Assembly (NCBI GenBank): GCA_031280335.1
Contig: JAITGZ010000174.1
Span: 1-18,854 of the forward strand
DNA length: 18,854 bases
Reading direction: 5' to 3'
Origin: Deltaproteobacteria bacterium
GTDB lineage: Bacteria > Desulfobacterota > Desulfovibrionia > Desulfovibrionales > Desulfovibrionaceae
In this document: piece after piece, positions 7,851 to 14,777 of the stretch
How the letters are laid out: each line of letters begins with the position of its first letter
Numbering within the stretch: position 1 is the stretch's first letter
Notes under the pieces: model-generated
The model's database searches: none
Told to the model about the DNA's origin: nothing
What the model saw: the letters and a program-made list of their open reading frames with translations, nothing else
Position numbers and translations under genes: made by a program

Positions 7851-7870
7851 TAGAATAAATTAGAATAATT
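7851..7870. promoter_or_regulatory. Tandem 10-bp direct repeat upstream of the lyase operon
   Basis: TAGAATAAAT is followed directly by TAGAATAATT (9 of 10 identical). One helical turn apart, upstream of the lyase small subunit, in a locally A/T-rich segment. It could be an operator or part of the promoter; no regulator gene is adjacent. Confidence 0.3.
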
Positions 7871-7926
7871 TTAAAGTGGAGTATTTCGATTTTGATGCCG
7901 CGCATTTTTGGGGCCGTCGTCCCAAT

Positions 7927-7953
7927 AGAGCAATTTCGCTTTGAAATTGCTCT
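7927..7953. repeat. Copy 2 (perfect) of the AGAGCAATTTC palindromic repeat
   Basis: Arms AGAGCAATTTC and GAAATTGCTCT are exactly complementary over 11 bp with a 5-nt spacer GCTTT. It lies between the ABC ATPase and the lyase small subunit. It is the reference copy for the three diverged ones in this window. No T-tract follows on either strand. Confidence 0.75.
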
Positions 7954-7989
7954 GGCGGCGGGGTTCGCGCAGCGCCGCCTCCGGCGGGT

Positions 7990-8601
7990 TCAGGCGAGAC
8001 GCAGGGGCGTCTCGCCTGCCCGGGCTATGCGGCAGGGGGTGGAGCTGAAGCAGGGCAGTTGCAGGGGATCCAAATCATGGCTGGTCAGGACCAGGGCCGC
8101 CCCGGCGGTAACGGCAACGGCCATTTCCCGCGCCGCGACTTCTTGCCAGGCTTGATCCAGAAAGGCAAAGGGCTCATCCAGCAGCAGCAGCGGCCTGGCC
8201 GAGGCAAAGAGCCGGGCCAGACCCAGGCGGCGGCGCATGCCGCCGCTCATGGCCGGGGGATAAATATGCCCATCCAGGCCAAAGCGTTCAAGCCAGCGCC
8301 GGATGCGCGCCGTTTTTTCCGCTTCATCCAGACGGCGCGGCAGGATGTAAGCCAGGTTTTCCGCCGCTGTGAGCCAGGGGATTAGGGCATCGTCCTGGAA
8401 GAGCAGGCTGGCCGGGGCGGCGCGGCGCACAAGCCCGCCATCCGGCCGGATCAGGCCGGCCATGATCTCCAGCAGGGTACTTTTGCCCGCGCCGGAAGGC
8501 CCGGTGATGCAAAGCGCCTCTCCTGCGGCAAGGCGCAGGCTGGCCTCAGCCACCACCATTTGCCCGGCGTAGCTTTTGCGTACTTTGACCAGTTCAAGCA
8601 T
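7990..8601 (-). CDS. ABC importer ATPase, SsuB/TauB-like
   Basis: A 203-residue nucleotide-binding subunit of an ABC importer of the nitrate/sulfonate/taurine class. Walker A is GPSGAGKST at 34-42, Q-loop Gln69, signature variant SGGMRRR at 119-125, Walker B LLLLDEP with Asp142/Glu143, and switch His175 (TSHD). All catalytic residues are present. At 203 residues it is shorter than typical SsuB (about 250) and ends soon after the H-loop. Its start overlaps the permease stop by 8 nt, so it is the last gene of a binding protein-permease-ATPase operon. A perfect 12-bp hairpin overlaps its last codons. The substrate cannot be inferred from the ATPase; the placement in a Fur-associated block suggests a metal chelate or a related compound rather than a simple sulfonate. 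Confidence 0.92.
   Translation of the reverse strand: MLELVKVRKSYAGQMVVAEASLRLAAGEALCITGPSGAGKSTLLEIMAGLIRPDGGLVRRAAPASLLFQDDALIPWLTAAENLAYILPRRLDEAEKTARIRRWLERFGLDGHIYPPAMSGGMRRRLGLARLFASARPLLLLDEPFAFLDQAWQEVAAREMAVAVTAGAALVLTSHDLDPLQLPCFSSTPCRIARAGETPLRLA
7991..8018. repeat. Perfect 12-bp hairpin at the 3' end of the ABC ATPase gene
   Basis: CAGGCGAGACGC, loop AGGG, GCGTCTCGCCTG. It lies over the last codons and stop of the ATPase gene. On the minus strand it is not followed by a T-tract, so it may protect mRNA ends rather than terminate by the intrinsic mechanism. A GGCGGCG/CGCCGCC inverted repeat follows a few bases further. Confidence 0.55.
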
Positions 8602-9343
8602 GTTCAGCCCGGCCCTGGGTTTGCAGGCGTGCGGCCTTGCGGCGCAGGGGGAGGATCAGGGCGTTTTCCAGCGCGACTCCCAAAACGATCAGGGTCAGGG
8701 CCCAGGCGTTGAGTTCTTCCATATTCATTTTATGATAGCTCCAGTAAATGCGCGCTCCTATGCCCTGGTGACTGCCCAAAAACTCCGCCACGGCCGCAGC
8801 CTTCCATCCTGCGGCGAGTACGGTGGAAAATCCGGCCAGCCAGTAAGGCATGATGCCGGGCAGGATCAGGCGGCGCAGCATCCTCAGCCTCGGTACGCCA
8901 TACAGGCGGCTCATGGAGAGAAGCCGCCTGTCCAGGCCGAGGACGCCCTGGGCCGTGTTGCTGAAGACAAAGGGAAAGGCGGCGGCAAAAACCGTAACCA
9001 CAGGCACGGTGGAGCCTGTGCCCGCCCAGACCATGACCAGGGATATCCAAACCACCGGCGGGCAGGATTGCAGGGCTGCGGTCAGGGGAGCGACCAGACG
9101 CAAAGCCCAGGGCATAAGCCCGGCGGCCAGACCCAGGGCCGTGCCGGCCAGGTTGGCCAGGGCGATGCCGGCGGCCCCGCGCAGCAAGGTAACCCCCAAC
9201 TCGCGTCCAAGCTCCCCGCTGCAGGCCAGATTCCACCAGGCGGAAAATATGGCGGCGGGCGGCGGGGCCAGCGCCGGGCCAAGCAGCAGCCCGGCAAGAT
9301 AGAGCGCCCCGGTCAGGATCAGGGCGGAGACCAGATAAGCCAT
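8594..9343 (-). CDS. ABC importer permease, SsuC-like
   Basis: A 249-residue integral membrane protein with about six hydrophobic helices, the first at residues 4-26. The cytoplasmic EAA-type loop is visible as AAVAEFLGSHQGIGARI in the second half, the pattern typical of the SsuC/TauC/ThiX permease family that contacts the ATPase. The ATG at 9343 comes directly after the TAA of the binding-protein gene, and the stop overlaps the start of the ATPase gene. The three genes are thus a tightly coupled operon. A homodimer of this permease would form the transport channel. Confidence 0.9.
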   Translation of the reverse strand: MAYLVSALILTGALYLAGLLLGPALAPPPAAIFSAWWNLACSGELGRELGVTLLRGAAGIALANLAGTALGLAAGLMPWALRLVAPLTAALQSCPPVVWISLVMVWAGTGSTVPVVTVFAAAFPFVFSNTAQGVLGLDRRLLSMSRLYGVPRLRMLRRLILPGIMPYWLAGFSTVLAAGWKAAAVAEFLGSHQGIGARIYWSYHKMNMEELNAWALTLIVLGVALENALILPLRRKAARLQTQGRAEHA

Positions 9344-10345
9344 TTAGCGCGCCGCGCCTTTAAAGATAAAATATTCCGGCACCGCGTCCTCAGGACTGCC
9401 GGCCGCCGCCGGCAGCACCAGACGCAGGAAGGCGTCTATTTCAGGCTCAATCTCCCTGGCCGGCAGGGCCAGGAGCAGGTCGCGCCCCAGCGAGGCGCGG
9501 ATAACTTCCGGCCCCAAGGCGCTCAGCACTTCTTGCGGCAGGGCGGCCAGGGCTTCTTCCGGCTGTTTTTCCATGGCGGCGGCAGCGGCGCGCATTTTAT
9601 CCAGCAGATCTTCCAGCAGCTCGGGGTTCTGCTCCGCCAGGGCGGCGCTCGCGGACAGCCCGGCCAGGGGCAGGCGGGGCAGGCCGCCGAAACGCCGGGC
9701 CAATTCTTCTTCCAGCCCGGTCAGGACGCGCCAGGAAGGATTCTTGAGCAGCAGGACGGAAACCAGCGGTTCAGGCAGCAAGGCGTAGAGCCATTTGCCC
9801 CTGCTGATCTCCAACATGAGCTGGGGCGCGGGCAAGGGGGCTATTTTAAACTCCGGCCCGCCCCGCCGGGCTATCTCCGCCAGCAGACCGGAGGCCGGGC
9901 TATCCTGGGGGGCCATAGCCAGGGCCGCGCCGTTGCGGCGTAGGTCTTCAGCCACGGTTTCCAGCATTTTTTCCCGCCCCGTCCCGGCCGGTTCTTCACG
10001 CCCAATAAAGTAAAACTTCTTCCAGCCCGTAACCGCCAGCAGGGTCAAGGGCGCGCCCCGGCGGGCGGCCTGGGCAAAGCCTTCCAGGTGGCCGATCCAC
10101 AAATCTCCTTTGCCGGCCAGAAGCAGTCCGCGCAGGTCATCCATGTTTTTCCAGTATTCCACCTTCAGACGGTAACCGGGACCGGGCCAGCCCTGCCGTA
10201 TGGCCCCCCAAAGGGGCATCTGCGGGGTGGTGGCGCTAAGGGCGGTGTACAGGGTCAGTTCCCTGGGGGCCGCAGCATGCTGCGCGTTTATCCACGTAGC
10301 GGGCAGGAACAGAAAAAAGGCCAGGGCGAATATGGACAAACGCAT
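9344..10345 (-). CDS. Periplasmic substrate-binding protein, SsuA/NMT1-like
   Basis: A 333-residue protein with an N-terminal signal peptide (hydrophobic MRLSIFALAFFLFLPATW, likely cleavage after the INA at about 19-21). No lipobox Cys is present, so it should be a soluble periplasmic protein. The mature part begins LTLYTALSATTPQMPLWGA and contains GDLWIGHLEGFAQAARRG, the hinge-like pattern of NMT1/SsuA-type binding proteins, and a second half with LYALLPEPLVSVLL. It starts the SBP-permease-ATPase operon: its TAA is immediately followed by the permease ATG. It lies 197 nt after the broken TonB receptor, so it is a candidate for receiving the receptor's cargo in the periplasm. The ligand is unknown. 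Confidence 0.85.
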   Translation of the reverse strand: MRLSIFALAFFLFLPATWINAQHAAAPRELTLYTALSATTPQMPLWGAIRQGWPGPGYRLKVEYWKNMDDLRGLLLAGKGDLWIGHLEGFAQAARRGAPLTLLAVTGWKKFYFIGREEPAGTGREKMLETVAEDLRRNGAALAMAPQDSPASGLLAEIARRGGPEFKIAPLPAPQLMLEISRGKWLYALLPEPLVSVLLLKNPSWRVLTGLEEELARRFGGLPRLPLAGLSASAALAEQNPELLEDLLDKMRAAAAAMEKQPEEALAALPQEVLSALGPEVIRASLGRDLLLALPAREIEPEIDAFLRLVLPAAAGSPEDAVPEYFIFKGAAR

Positions 10346-10396
10346 AGTTTTACCTTGGTTTTAGAGGTTATGTTCCAATAGGTTGTTCATTCAAAG

Positions 10397-10423
10397 TTTT
10401 TCTGCCGTTACGCGGCTGAAAAA
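10397..10423. repeat. Copy 1 of the TTTTTC-GCCG hairpin
   Basis: Arms TTTTTCTGCCG and CGGCTGAAAAA pair over 11 positions with one mismatch and a 5-nt loop. The 22 bases at 10412-10433 are identical to 12786-12807. The T-tract is on the 5' side and the A-tract on the 3' side on both strands, which is the wrong order for an intrinsic terminator. Confidence 0.6.
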
Positions 10424-10437
10424 TGTTGAGGGGTCCG

Positions 10438-10500
10438 GGGTGCCTTGCCGTTGTACCGGGGGGGATGGCGGAGATAAAGCGGTACCCTGGCAAACATGCC
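10438..10500. repeat. Composite intergenic repeat, copy 1
   Basis: It begins with GGGTGCCTTGCCGTT, followed by a G-tract, and ends in GGCAAACATGCC. The same left and right boundaries enclose a different and longer interior at 13868-13979. Confidence 0.5.
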
Positions 10501-10542
10501 CATTTTAGCCCCAATAATGTATAATCCCAAAGTTACTATGCT

Positions 10543-12627
10543 CTAAAAATTCAGGCTGTAGTTCAGCCTGGCGGCAATACCCGGTTCCCACAGGGTCTGG
10601 CCGCGCTGGTGGGCCAGATAGTTGTAATAGCGGGCGTCCAGCAGGTTTTCGCCCACCAGGGAGAGGTCGTGCTTCATGCCCAGGGCATCAAAGGCGTAGC
10701 CCAGCGAGGCGTTCAGGGTGGCTGAACCCGGCGTGTGCGCCGTGTTATCCGGGGTGCGTTTTTGGCGGGCGCTAAGGCGGGTATCCAGTCTGGCCCTTAA
10801 ACCATAGCCCGGCGTAAGTTCCACCCCGGCCATGCCGTACAGCGGGGCGACGCCCGGCAGGGGCTGATCGTTTTCTTTATCCAGGCCGTAAAGCCAGGTC
10901 AGGTTGCCCAGCAGGGCCAGACTAGGCACAATCTGCCAGCGGGCTTCGGTCTCCGCTCCATAGATGCGCGCGGCGGCCACGTTGGTCAGGTAACGTTCGC
11001 TGGGGCTGGAGGCTTTTTCGGCTATATAGTTGCTGATGATGTCGCCAAAGAGGCGCAGTTCGGCATTGAGCGGGCCGTTTTCGAAACGCAGGCCGTATTC
11101 CGCGTGCCAGGAGCGCTCCGGGTCCAGTTCCGGGTTGCCGTATATATCAATGCCGCCCAGGCTGATGTACTTGAAGCGCTCCATGATGTCCGCCGCCCGG
11201 TAGCCGGAAGATATGAGCAAAGACTGGCTCCAGGCATCGCTCATATTCCAGGTCAGCCCGGCATGTCCGTGCCAGCCCCAGTCGTTTTCAACGGTCCTTC
11301 CGTAATTTTACCTTGAATTTTGGTATATGATCGCGTTGGGGTTGGGCGGTATGATTATCATGGGGTCGGCCTGAGTGTTCAGGCGGTCCAGTCTGGCCCC
11401 CAGGTTCAGGGTAAAGGCATGGTTCAGGCTCCAGTTGTCTTCAACGAAAAGGCCCACGGAAAGCTGCCTGGCATCGGGGGTGGGGGAATCATACAGCTCG
11501 CGGTGCTGGTTGTTGGGCGCGGGCAGCTGGATATGGCGGTAACGCCGGGTTTCCACCTGCCAGAGCCAGAAATCCGCCCCGGCGGTCAGGGTATGCCCGC
11601 CCATTTTACTAAGAGTTTGCAGCTTGCCGCCGTAAGTTTCGTGATCGGCCGCCGGCTTGGCTTCAATGGGCCAGGCCCCGGCTGCCGGCCTGACGGATTC
11701 GGTAACCCGTACGCGGCGTTTGTTGCGGGTGTAGTAAAGGTCGGTTTCAATACTTTTAAGGTAAGTGCCGTCCAGTTTAAGGTCGGCATCCAGGCCGAAA
11801 AAGGTGAATTCAGGGGAGGTGTAGGTAACCTGGGCCGTGGCCGGCATGGAGGCAGGCCCGCCGGGCAGGCCGATGTTGCGTCCGGTGGACTGCATGGCCT
11901 CCAGGCGCAGATTCAGGGGCCGCCAAGGGCGCAGCCCCAGAACGGCCCTGCCCTGCCGGTCCAGAAAAGAGCTGTTGTCCAGCCTGTCGTTATGGCCGCC
12001 GTAAACGTCGTTATAATCGCGGTAGGCCCCGGAGATAAATCCGTAAACCTGGGGGCCGGAAAGGCTTAAGCCGCCGTAAAGGTTGCCGCCCTCCGGGTTG
12101 GTCGCGCCGGAAAGGGAGACCCTGCCGTGCGGTTCAAATTTTTCCGTAAAATCAGCCTTGCGGGTGATGATGTTCACCACCCCGCCCACGGCCCCGGACC
12201 CGTAAAGGGCGCTGATGGGGCCTTTGAGTACTTCCACCCGTTCAATATCCGCCGGGTTGATGAAGCCCAGGCGGGCGTTGAGGTCTGTGGCGGTGTGCAG
12301 GCGCTTGCCGTTGAGCAGCAGCACCACGGAGGGACCGGAAAGCCCGCGGATGGAAATATCCTGGCCCCAGGGGGAGTCGCCGCTGCGCTTTATGCCGGGC
12401 AGGCGATCCAGAGAATCAGCCACACTGGCCTGGGGGGCCCGGGCCAAGTCCTCTTGCATGACCACACCTACCCCGCCGGGGGTTTGGGACTGGGGGGCGG
12501 CGTAGCCCCTGGCCGTTACGGTAACCGGGTCAAGGCGCAGCGCGGCGCTGTCCGCCGCAGCCGCCGGGGCTGTGCGGGACATAAGCGCGGCGGCCAGCAT
12601 ACAGGCGGCGGCATATGTTTTGTTCAT
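10543..12627 (-). pseudogene. TonB-dependent outer-membrane receptor interrupted by an in-frame TAA
   Basis: Siderophore/heme-type receptor, 695 codons including the internal and final stops. Signal peptide residues 1 to about 25 (ending APAAAA), TonB box DPVTVTARG, plug domain with VADSLDRLPGIKRSGDSPWG, ISIRGLSGPSVVLLLNGKRL and RVEVLKGPISALYGSGAVGG, then barrel strands. At codon 440 (11310-11308) a TAA stops translation. The same frame continues without a shift: NYGRTVENDWGWHGHAGLTW, then YGNPELDPERSWHAEYGLRF, and ends LNYSLNF with the terminal Phe typical of outer-membrane proteins. One base change therefore explains the break. The first product of 439 residues lacks many barrel strands and the C-terminal insertion signal. 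Downstream Met codons (such as 11244) have no ribosome site or signal peptide. A sequencing error is possible. Its neighbours suggest uptake of a metal complex. Confidence 0.85.
11308..11310 (-). other. Internal TAA (nonsense codon) in the receptor gene
   Basis: The minus-strand context is CAA AAT TCA AGG TAA AAT TAC GGA. Both halves lie in the same frame, so it is a point nonsense change (for example from AAA, CAA or GAA) rather than a frameshift. TAA is not known to be recoded for selenocysteine or pyrrolysine. Confidence 0.85.
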
Positions 12628-12763
12628 GGTCTTTTCCTTTTGCCCGCCCCGGCAGGGACGGAATTTTTATAATCCAGCATTTACAGTAAGTACACCGGGA
12701 AATTACGTTAAAAACCCGTCCTGCTTTGTCCTTGGGGAGGGAACCCCACCCTCCTAAACCCAT
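12628..12763 (-). other. Gap between signal-less binding protein and receptor
   Basis: 136 nt. The receptor ATG is preceded by AAGGA about 9 nt upstream. A G/C inverted repeat (GGAGGG/CCCTCC, near 12736-12754) is present. No Fur-like palindrome was found here, so the receptor is probably expressed from the upstream promoter. Confidence 0.4.
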
Positions 12764-13699
12764 TTAAGTTTTTTTCAGCCGCATGGCGGCTGAAAAATGT
12801 TGAGGGGGTTTGGGGGGGCTGTTTTCCTGACTGCTGCGGATCATATCTCTGGCAATTTCAAAAAGTAGGTTCCAGCCCGGCCAGAGCATTTTCCAGTTGT
12901 TGTCTTCCAGTTCCGCGAATCCTTTTGCCTGCGGGTGGATGGGGGCGAGCATTCCCTCAGCGGCCATGAAGTTTTGAAAATCTTCCGACAAAAAATAATC
13001 CAGGGCGGCGTGCGCTTCGTCCGGGGCGTCCCAGGCCAGGCAGCCGAACAGGGGCACGGCCAGGGCACCGGAGGCGGGCCAGATCATGGCGGCGGGGCCT
13101 TCGCGAAAGGCTCCGGCAAAGGCCGGGATGTTCAGGGCCGCCTTGAGTTCGCCCCGGCCCAGGCGTTTATTGATATCTATGGGGTTACTGCCGGTATCCA
13201 GTTTGCGTAAAAAGTTTTTGACCTCTTCTCCGGCGCTGCGGCGCAGCACTGCTTCCGCCAGGTAGGGCATGGGCGTATCCGGCGGGGGGCAGCCGATGGG
13301 GCCGGGAAAATCCGGGGCGCACAGGTCGGTCCAGTCGCGCAGGCGGGGGGCGCACTCCGGCCCGGCGGCCAGGATTACCGGTATGACCGCGAGCAGGCAG
13401 ATTTCTTCCGTGGGCGCGGCCAGGCCCAGACGGGCGTATTCCGGCCGCTGCGGGGACTTTTTGTCCGGCTTGGCCAGGCGTCCCTCCCCGGCCAGGCGCA
13501 GGGCGTGCAGGGCGACCTGGGGGTAGGCTGTAACGGTCAGGGCCGGGGGCTCGCCCTCTCCGAAAGAAGAGGCGAAATCAAACATCTCCTGATGCGTGTC
13601 CGGCTCTGTAAGCTCCATGCCGGGGAAGCGCCTGGCCGCGTCTTCGCGCACCTTGCGCAGAATGTTAGGCGGAAAGGTGAGGCAAAGTTCAAAATTCAT
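12764..13699 (-). CDS. Solute-binding-protein-like protein without signal peptide
   Basis: A 311-residue protein whose pattern matches the family of iron-type (family 1) extracellular binding proteins: RDWTDLCAPDFPGPIGCPPP, then GSNPIDINKRLGRGELKAALNIPAF, MIWPASGALAVPLFGCLAWDAP and DYFLSEDFQNFMAAEGMLAP. Unlike those, it has no signal peptide: it begins MNFELCLTFPP with no hydrophobic core, and an in-frame TGA lies 18 nt before the ATG, so no longer start exists. It should be cytoplasmic. AAGGA precedes the ATG at 13699. It sits between the soluble ABC ATPase and the TonB receptor in a block with a Fur-type promoter. A role as an intracellular carrier or sensor of a metal or metal complex is an inference. 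Its last codons (SAAMRLKKT) are formed by a copy of the GCCGC hairpin repeat. Confidence 0.8.
   Translation of the reverse strand: MNFELCLTFPPNILRKVREDAARRFPGMELTEPDTHQEMFDFASSFGEGEPPALTVTAYPQVALHALRLAGEGRLAKPDKKSPQRPEYARLGLAAPTEEICLLAVIPVILAAGPECAPRLRDWTDLCAPDFPGPIGCPPPDTPMPYLAEAVLRRSAGEEVKNFLRKLDTGSNPIDINKRLGRGELKAALNIPAFAGAFREGPAAMIWPASGALAVPLFGCLAWDAPDEAHAALDYFLSEDFQNFMAAEGMLAPIHPQAKGFAELEDNNWKMLWPGWNLLFEIARDMIRSSQENSPPKPPQHFSAAMRLKKT
12771..12797. repeat. Copy 2 (perfect) of the TTTTTCAGCCGC hairpin
   Basis: TTTTTCAGCCGC, loop ATG, GCGGCTGAAAAA: a perfect 12-bp stem. It encodes the last residues of the binding-protein-like gene on the minus strand. T-tract first and A-tract last on both strands, so it is not built like an intrinsic terminator. 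Confidence 0.7.
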
Positions 13700-13710
13700 G
13701 CGGTATTTCC

Positions 13711-13744
13711 TTATTTTTCAGCCGTGCAGCGGCCGAAAAAATAA
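13711..13744. repeat. Copy 3 of the TTTTTCAGCCG hairpin, next to a ribosome site
   Basis: Arms TTATTTTTCAGCCG and CGGCCGAAAAAATAA with a 5-nt loop; minor mismatches. It ends only a few bases before the AAGGA of the binding-protein-like gene and could affect its translation. Confidence 0.55.
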
Positions 13745-13867
13745 AAGGGTTTCCAAGTGTGCATTGCCCTATGTGTTTGGTTCCACATTGAAATGCTCCA
13801 TATTGAAATATTCCATCCGGCAACCCGGGTGGGTTTCCAAAGTGGTTAACCCCTTTGGCGTGGGGCC

Positions 13868-13979
13868 GGGTGCCTTGCCGTTATGCCGGGGGGCGGCATC
13901 GATGCTGTCGCTATCCGTAAGGCGGCCTTGCCGCCTAACGGCTACCGCAAGGATAAGGCGGCGTATGGGTAAACATGCC
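13868..13979. repeat. Composite intergenic repeat, copy 2 (longer interior)
   Basis: Left boundary GGGTGCCTTGCCGTT identical to 10438-10452; right boundary GGTAAACATGCC similar to 10489-10500. The interior differs from copy 1 and carries a GGCGG/CCGCC hairpin. Confidence 0.5.
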
Positions 13980-14021
13980 AATTTGGAGCCACCGGCTGGA
14001 GTAATTCCAACGCGCATTGCA

Positions 14022-14777
14022 TTAATCGGGTTCCGGGGCGAGGCGTCCTCCGCCGCGCAGGGTCGTGCGCGCCCGCAGCAGGGCGTCATCCATGCGTTCC
14101 AGGCTTGAGCGGCATATTTTTTCTTCCGGGCTCAGATCCAGCAGGTGGTTCATACCGCCGGAGGCCATGACCAACCGCCGGGGGCAGCTTAAGATAAGCA
14201 CGGGGTCGTGGGTGGAGATGACGCTGATCTTGCCTTGCCCGGCCAAGGCGTTTAAGGCCAGGCGCTTGTCGATGCCGGCGTTTTCCACCTCGTCAATGAG
14301 TACCACCGGCGCATCGGAAATCAGGGCTATATCCGCAATCATCAGGGCCCTGGCCTGGCCGCCGCTGAGTCGCTGCAGCGGGCTGCCCACGGCAAAGGGT
14401 TCGCCGCAGAGGGTATTGGCCAGAGTCACGGTTTTTTCCGCCAGACGCTCTTGTTCTTTGCCCAGGCTGCCCGCATGCAGGCGTACAAATTCAGCCACCG
14501 AGGCATCCAGGATAAAATTGGTGCGTTGGGAAAGGGTGGCCACGGCCGGACGGCGGGGGACATTTGCCGCCTTGTGTCCATCGTTCAGAATGACCCGGCG
14601 GCCTGAGGGGGTGTCGCCTTCCGCCAGCTGCTCTATATCCGCCAGCAATTCGCTTTTGCCTGATCCGGTGGGGCCGATGACCGCCAGGCTGTCTCCAGGG
14701 CGCAGGCACAGCCGGGCTACGGCTTCGGGATGCCCGGCCCTGTCCCGCCCGCCGGTGATCTCCAGCTTATTCAACAT
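14022..14777 (-). CDS. Soluble ABC-type ATPase without cognate permease
   Basis: A 251-residue ABC ATPase. Walker A GPTGSGKS at 35-42, Q-loop Gln84, signature LSGGQARAL starting at 137, Walker B VVLIDE with Asp162/Glu163, and switch His190 (STHDP). The D-loop region reads DEVENAGIDK instead of the importer-type DEPxxxLD, which marks it as a divergent class. No hydrophobic segment and no permease gene is adjacent. The ATG at 14777 is chosen: it overlaps the GTPase stop (14771) by 7 nt, while the longer frame from 14864 would add 29 residues unlike any ABC start. Coupling to the G3E-like GTPase and nearness to a signal-less binding protein suggest a cytoplasmic machine. Whether it drives membrane transport, metal insertion or complex remodelling cannot be read from sequence. 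Confidence 0.88.
   Translation of the reverse strand: MLNKLEITGGRDRAGHPEAVARLCLRPGDSLAVIGPTGSGKSELLADIEQLAEGDTPSGRRVILNDGHKAANVPRRPAVATLSQRTNFILDASVAEFVRLHAGSLGKEQERLAEKTVTLANTLCGEPFAVGSPLQRLSGGQARALMIADIALISDAPVVLIDEVENAGIDKRLALNALAGQGKISVISTHDPVLILSCPRRLVMASGGMNHLLDLSPEEKICRSSLERMDDALLRARTTLRGGGRLAPEPD

Larger units (their letters stand above)
10346..10542. other. Intergenic region with stacked repeats between receptor and binding protein
   Basis: 197 nt with no gene. It holds the T-tract/GCCGC/A-tract hairpin (10397-10423) and the composite repeat (10438-10500), and an internal GTACCG/CGGTAC inverted repeat. No clear promoter or Fur-like site was seen, so the importer is probably read from upstream. 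Confidence 0.5.
13700..14021. other. 322-nt gap with repeats between the ABC ATPase and the binding-protein-like gene
   Basis: No credible gene. From left to right it contains the hairpin copy 3 (13711-13744), a 15-bp tandem direct repeat (CATTGAAATGCTCCA and TATTGAAATATTCCA at 13786-13815), and the composite repeat (13868-13979). The composite holds an 11-bp stem with one mismatch (CCGTAAGGCGG...CCGCCTAACGG, about 13916-13941). No Fur-like site or good promoter was found, so whether one transcript covers both sides is open. Confidence 0.55.

Noticed and set aside
7810..7905. Longer start of the lyase small subunit at 7905
   Set aside because: The extra 32 residues are A/T-rich and unlike the SAF family; AAGGAGG directly before the ATG at 7809 decides the start.
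8576..9943. 455-codon open frame on the plus strand
   Set aside because: Antisense to the importer genes; composition is Gly/Gln-rich with no domain, typical of a shadow of Ala/Leu/Pro-rich GC codons.
10543..11244. Separate small receptor gene starting at 11244
   Set aside because: It lacks a ribosome site and signal peptide, starts in the middle of barrel sequence, and is in the same frame as the upstream part; it is the second half of one broken gene.
11308..11310. Recoded stop codon (selenocysteine or pyrrolysine)
   Set aside because: The codon is TAA; these amino acids use TGA and TAG, and receptors of this family do not contain them.
10397..13744. The three T-tract/A-tract hairpins as intrinsic terminators
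   Set aside because: On both strands the T-tract lies before the stem and the A-tract after it, the reverse of terminator order.
13786..13815. Possible CRISPR-like direct repeats
   Set aside because: Only two adjacent units without spacers and no cas genes in the window.
13769..14089. 106-codon minus-strand frame in the repeat-filled gap
   Set aside because: It overlaps the end of the ABC ATPase and is built from repeat sequence (NMEHFNMEYFN arises from the tandem repeat). No ribosome site or family similarity.
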